This document shows positions 44,686-45,862 of a DNA stretch of 45,862 nt, one piece after another. The stretch is from Lingula anatina. Its lineage: Eukaryota; Brachiopoda; Lingulata; Lingulida; Lingulidae. Location: contig NW_019776121.1 in assembly GCF_001039355.2 (NCBI RefSeq), positions 40,470-86,331 of the forward strand, in the 5' to 3' direction. Each line of letters opens with the position of its first letter. Position 1 is the stretch's first letter. A model generated the notes under the pieces. It did not search any database. It saw only the letters and a list, made by a program, of their open reading frames with translations, and was not told the origin of the DNA. The position numbers and the translations under genes are program-made.

Positions 44686-44687
<2 letters not shown>

Positions 44688-44724
<37 letters not shown>

Positions 44725-44746
44725 AGAGAGAGAGAGAGAGAGAGAG
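44688..44746. repeat. (AC)n(AG)n microsatellite
   Basis: About 16 AC, a short GCTG spacer and about 11 AG repeats. Confidence 0.95.
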
Positions 44747-45135
44747 GTTTCTGTGATCATATTTTACTACTTGCCTGCAAGTGCACAATAACGGTACACA
44801 ATAATAATGCGTAACGTCACACCACTGAACACCTGTTGACAAAAAACCACCGGAAGTCGACATGAATCACGTGACACGTAATACTCCGTGATAGAAATAC
44901 ACTTGTAGCAAATTGCTGGAAGACATGGAACTAAATCAAACAATTGATTCAATCATTTGTAGACCGTGTTCTATGTACGTTTACGATAATTATGATACAA
45001 AACATGAGAAGATGCAATTTACTTGAGTGCTACCGGTGGTGAACTTGACCGAGCCAGAAACAGAATGCCACGTTTATAAAAATGAATAGAAAAAAAATCA
45101 CATAGAAAGGTTACAAAGGTTACTCTTGATTGTTT

Positions 45136-45137
<2 letters not shown>

Positions 45138-45208
<71 letters not shown>
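45138..45208. repeat. (TA)n microsatellite
   Basis: About 35 TA dinucleotides followed by a TTTATTTATT tail. The open frame through it is an artefact. Confidence 0.95.
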
Positions 45209-45212
<4 letters not shown>

Positions 45213-45399
45213 TTATTTATTTGCATTTACTGTACTTATGAACGCTACGTTTTCGCATCTGCTGCCAGTGGTAACGACTGATCTATTCACCAAAATTATT
45301 ATTATTAGTTATTTTATTATTCATTTTTTAAAATTTAAACTGCCGTGTTACAGTACGGATACATATCAGTCAATCACAGACGCGCGTGCGCACACACAT

Positions 45400-45435
<36 letters not shown>

Positions 45436-45862
45436 CTAGATGGAAATCTTTCTTTTGGTGTTTTCTGTTTGTTCCTGGTCCACACACGTACCGTATCATA
45501 TCACCATGTTTGTCCACTGAAAATAAACTGTTACGTGCCATTATATTATACCCACACACCCACACACTTAGCCGCTACGACTCCCCTCCCGACAGAACAA
45601 ACACCGCTGCGGTCCCTCTTCTAAATATAACGCTGGTATAAGTGACAGTGTAAATGCTAGCGGGATTACTAGTATAGCGGGACTTGAGTGGGAACAGACA
45701 CCAGTGAGGAATACCTGTGTGTTGTAGAGGTTGTAATACTGCGTGGAATAGAATGGAATAGAACGGAAGGTGTTTTCAGTTCATTGAACAGGTATGTACG
45801 GGTAAATAGTAAAGAGAAATGGTGGGGGAAGCAGGCAATGAAAATGAGGGGTGGGGGGTAGG
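45209..45862. other. Right end of window, no gene recognised
   Basis: Contains a (GA)n run at about 45403-45431 and a donor-like GAACAG/GTATGTACG at 45791/45792. No coding sequence could be supported. Confidence 0.35.

Noticed and set aside
45130-45624. Open frame with a Tyr-Ile repeat N-terminus
   Set aside because: Product of a (TA)n microsatellite followed by unrelated sequence.

Overview
This is a draft-assembly window from an animal nuclear genome. It is AT-rich, has GT-AG introns of 0.2-4 kb, many (TC)n, (AC)n and (TA)n arrays, short MITE-like repeats and two N-gaps. The gene set (a TBC1D24/Skywalker orthologue, a BTB-BACK-Kelch gene and an intronless beta-1,3-glycosyltransferase) fits a marine invertebrate. 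A spiralian such as a mollusc is my guess, but nothing here fixes the species. No prokaryotic feature, virus, CRISPR array or confident RNA gene was seen.

Layout. (1) 656-2297, plus strand: a four-exon gene for a 220-residue protein with one SH3 domain and one JAZ/U1-type C2H2 zinc finger. (2) 3204-5835, minus strand: a KLHL-type BTB-BACK-Kelch gene of 582 residues, tail to tail with gene 1. It has a probable non-coding first exon at about 6147-6245 and a promoter with ETS- and ZNF143-like sites near 6.2 kb. (3) 9703-26146, minus strand: a TBC1D24 orthologue. I place eleven coding exons that join without a frame break into 621 residues (TBC domain, then TLDc domain), with a probable 3-kb 3' UTR down to about 6755. 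Its first coding exon appears twice, around an 897-N gap. The two copies match end to end over 712 bp with one mismatch, so this looks like an unmerged contig overlap rather than a biological duplication. (4) About 26.5-37.0 kb: no coding exon recognised; repeats dominate. A candidate non-coding first exon for a minus-strand gene, possibly TBC1D24, lies at 37.02-37.06 kb. (5) 38369-39433, plus strand: a single-exon GT31 beta-1,3-galactosyl/N-acetylglucosaminyltransferase. (6) 39.5-45.86 kb: no coding gene recognised; candidate promoter and splice-donor sites, microsatellites and one more MITE copy.

The genes look like ordinary neighbours and I see no sign of a shared pathway. The more unusual features are the SH3 plus zinc-finger architecture of gene 1; a symmetric 117-bp exon in the TBC domain of TBC1D24, beside a cluster of nuclear-receptor-type direct repeats; two MITE families with a nested insertion near 35.5-36.05 kb; and a tandem repeat that starts in the last codons of gene 1 and runs through its 3' UTR.
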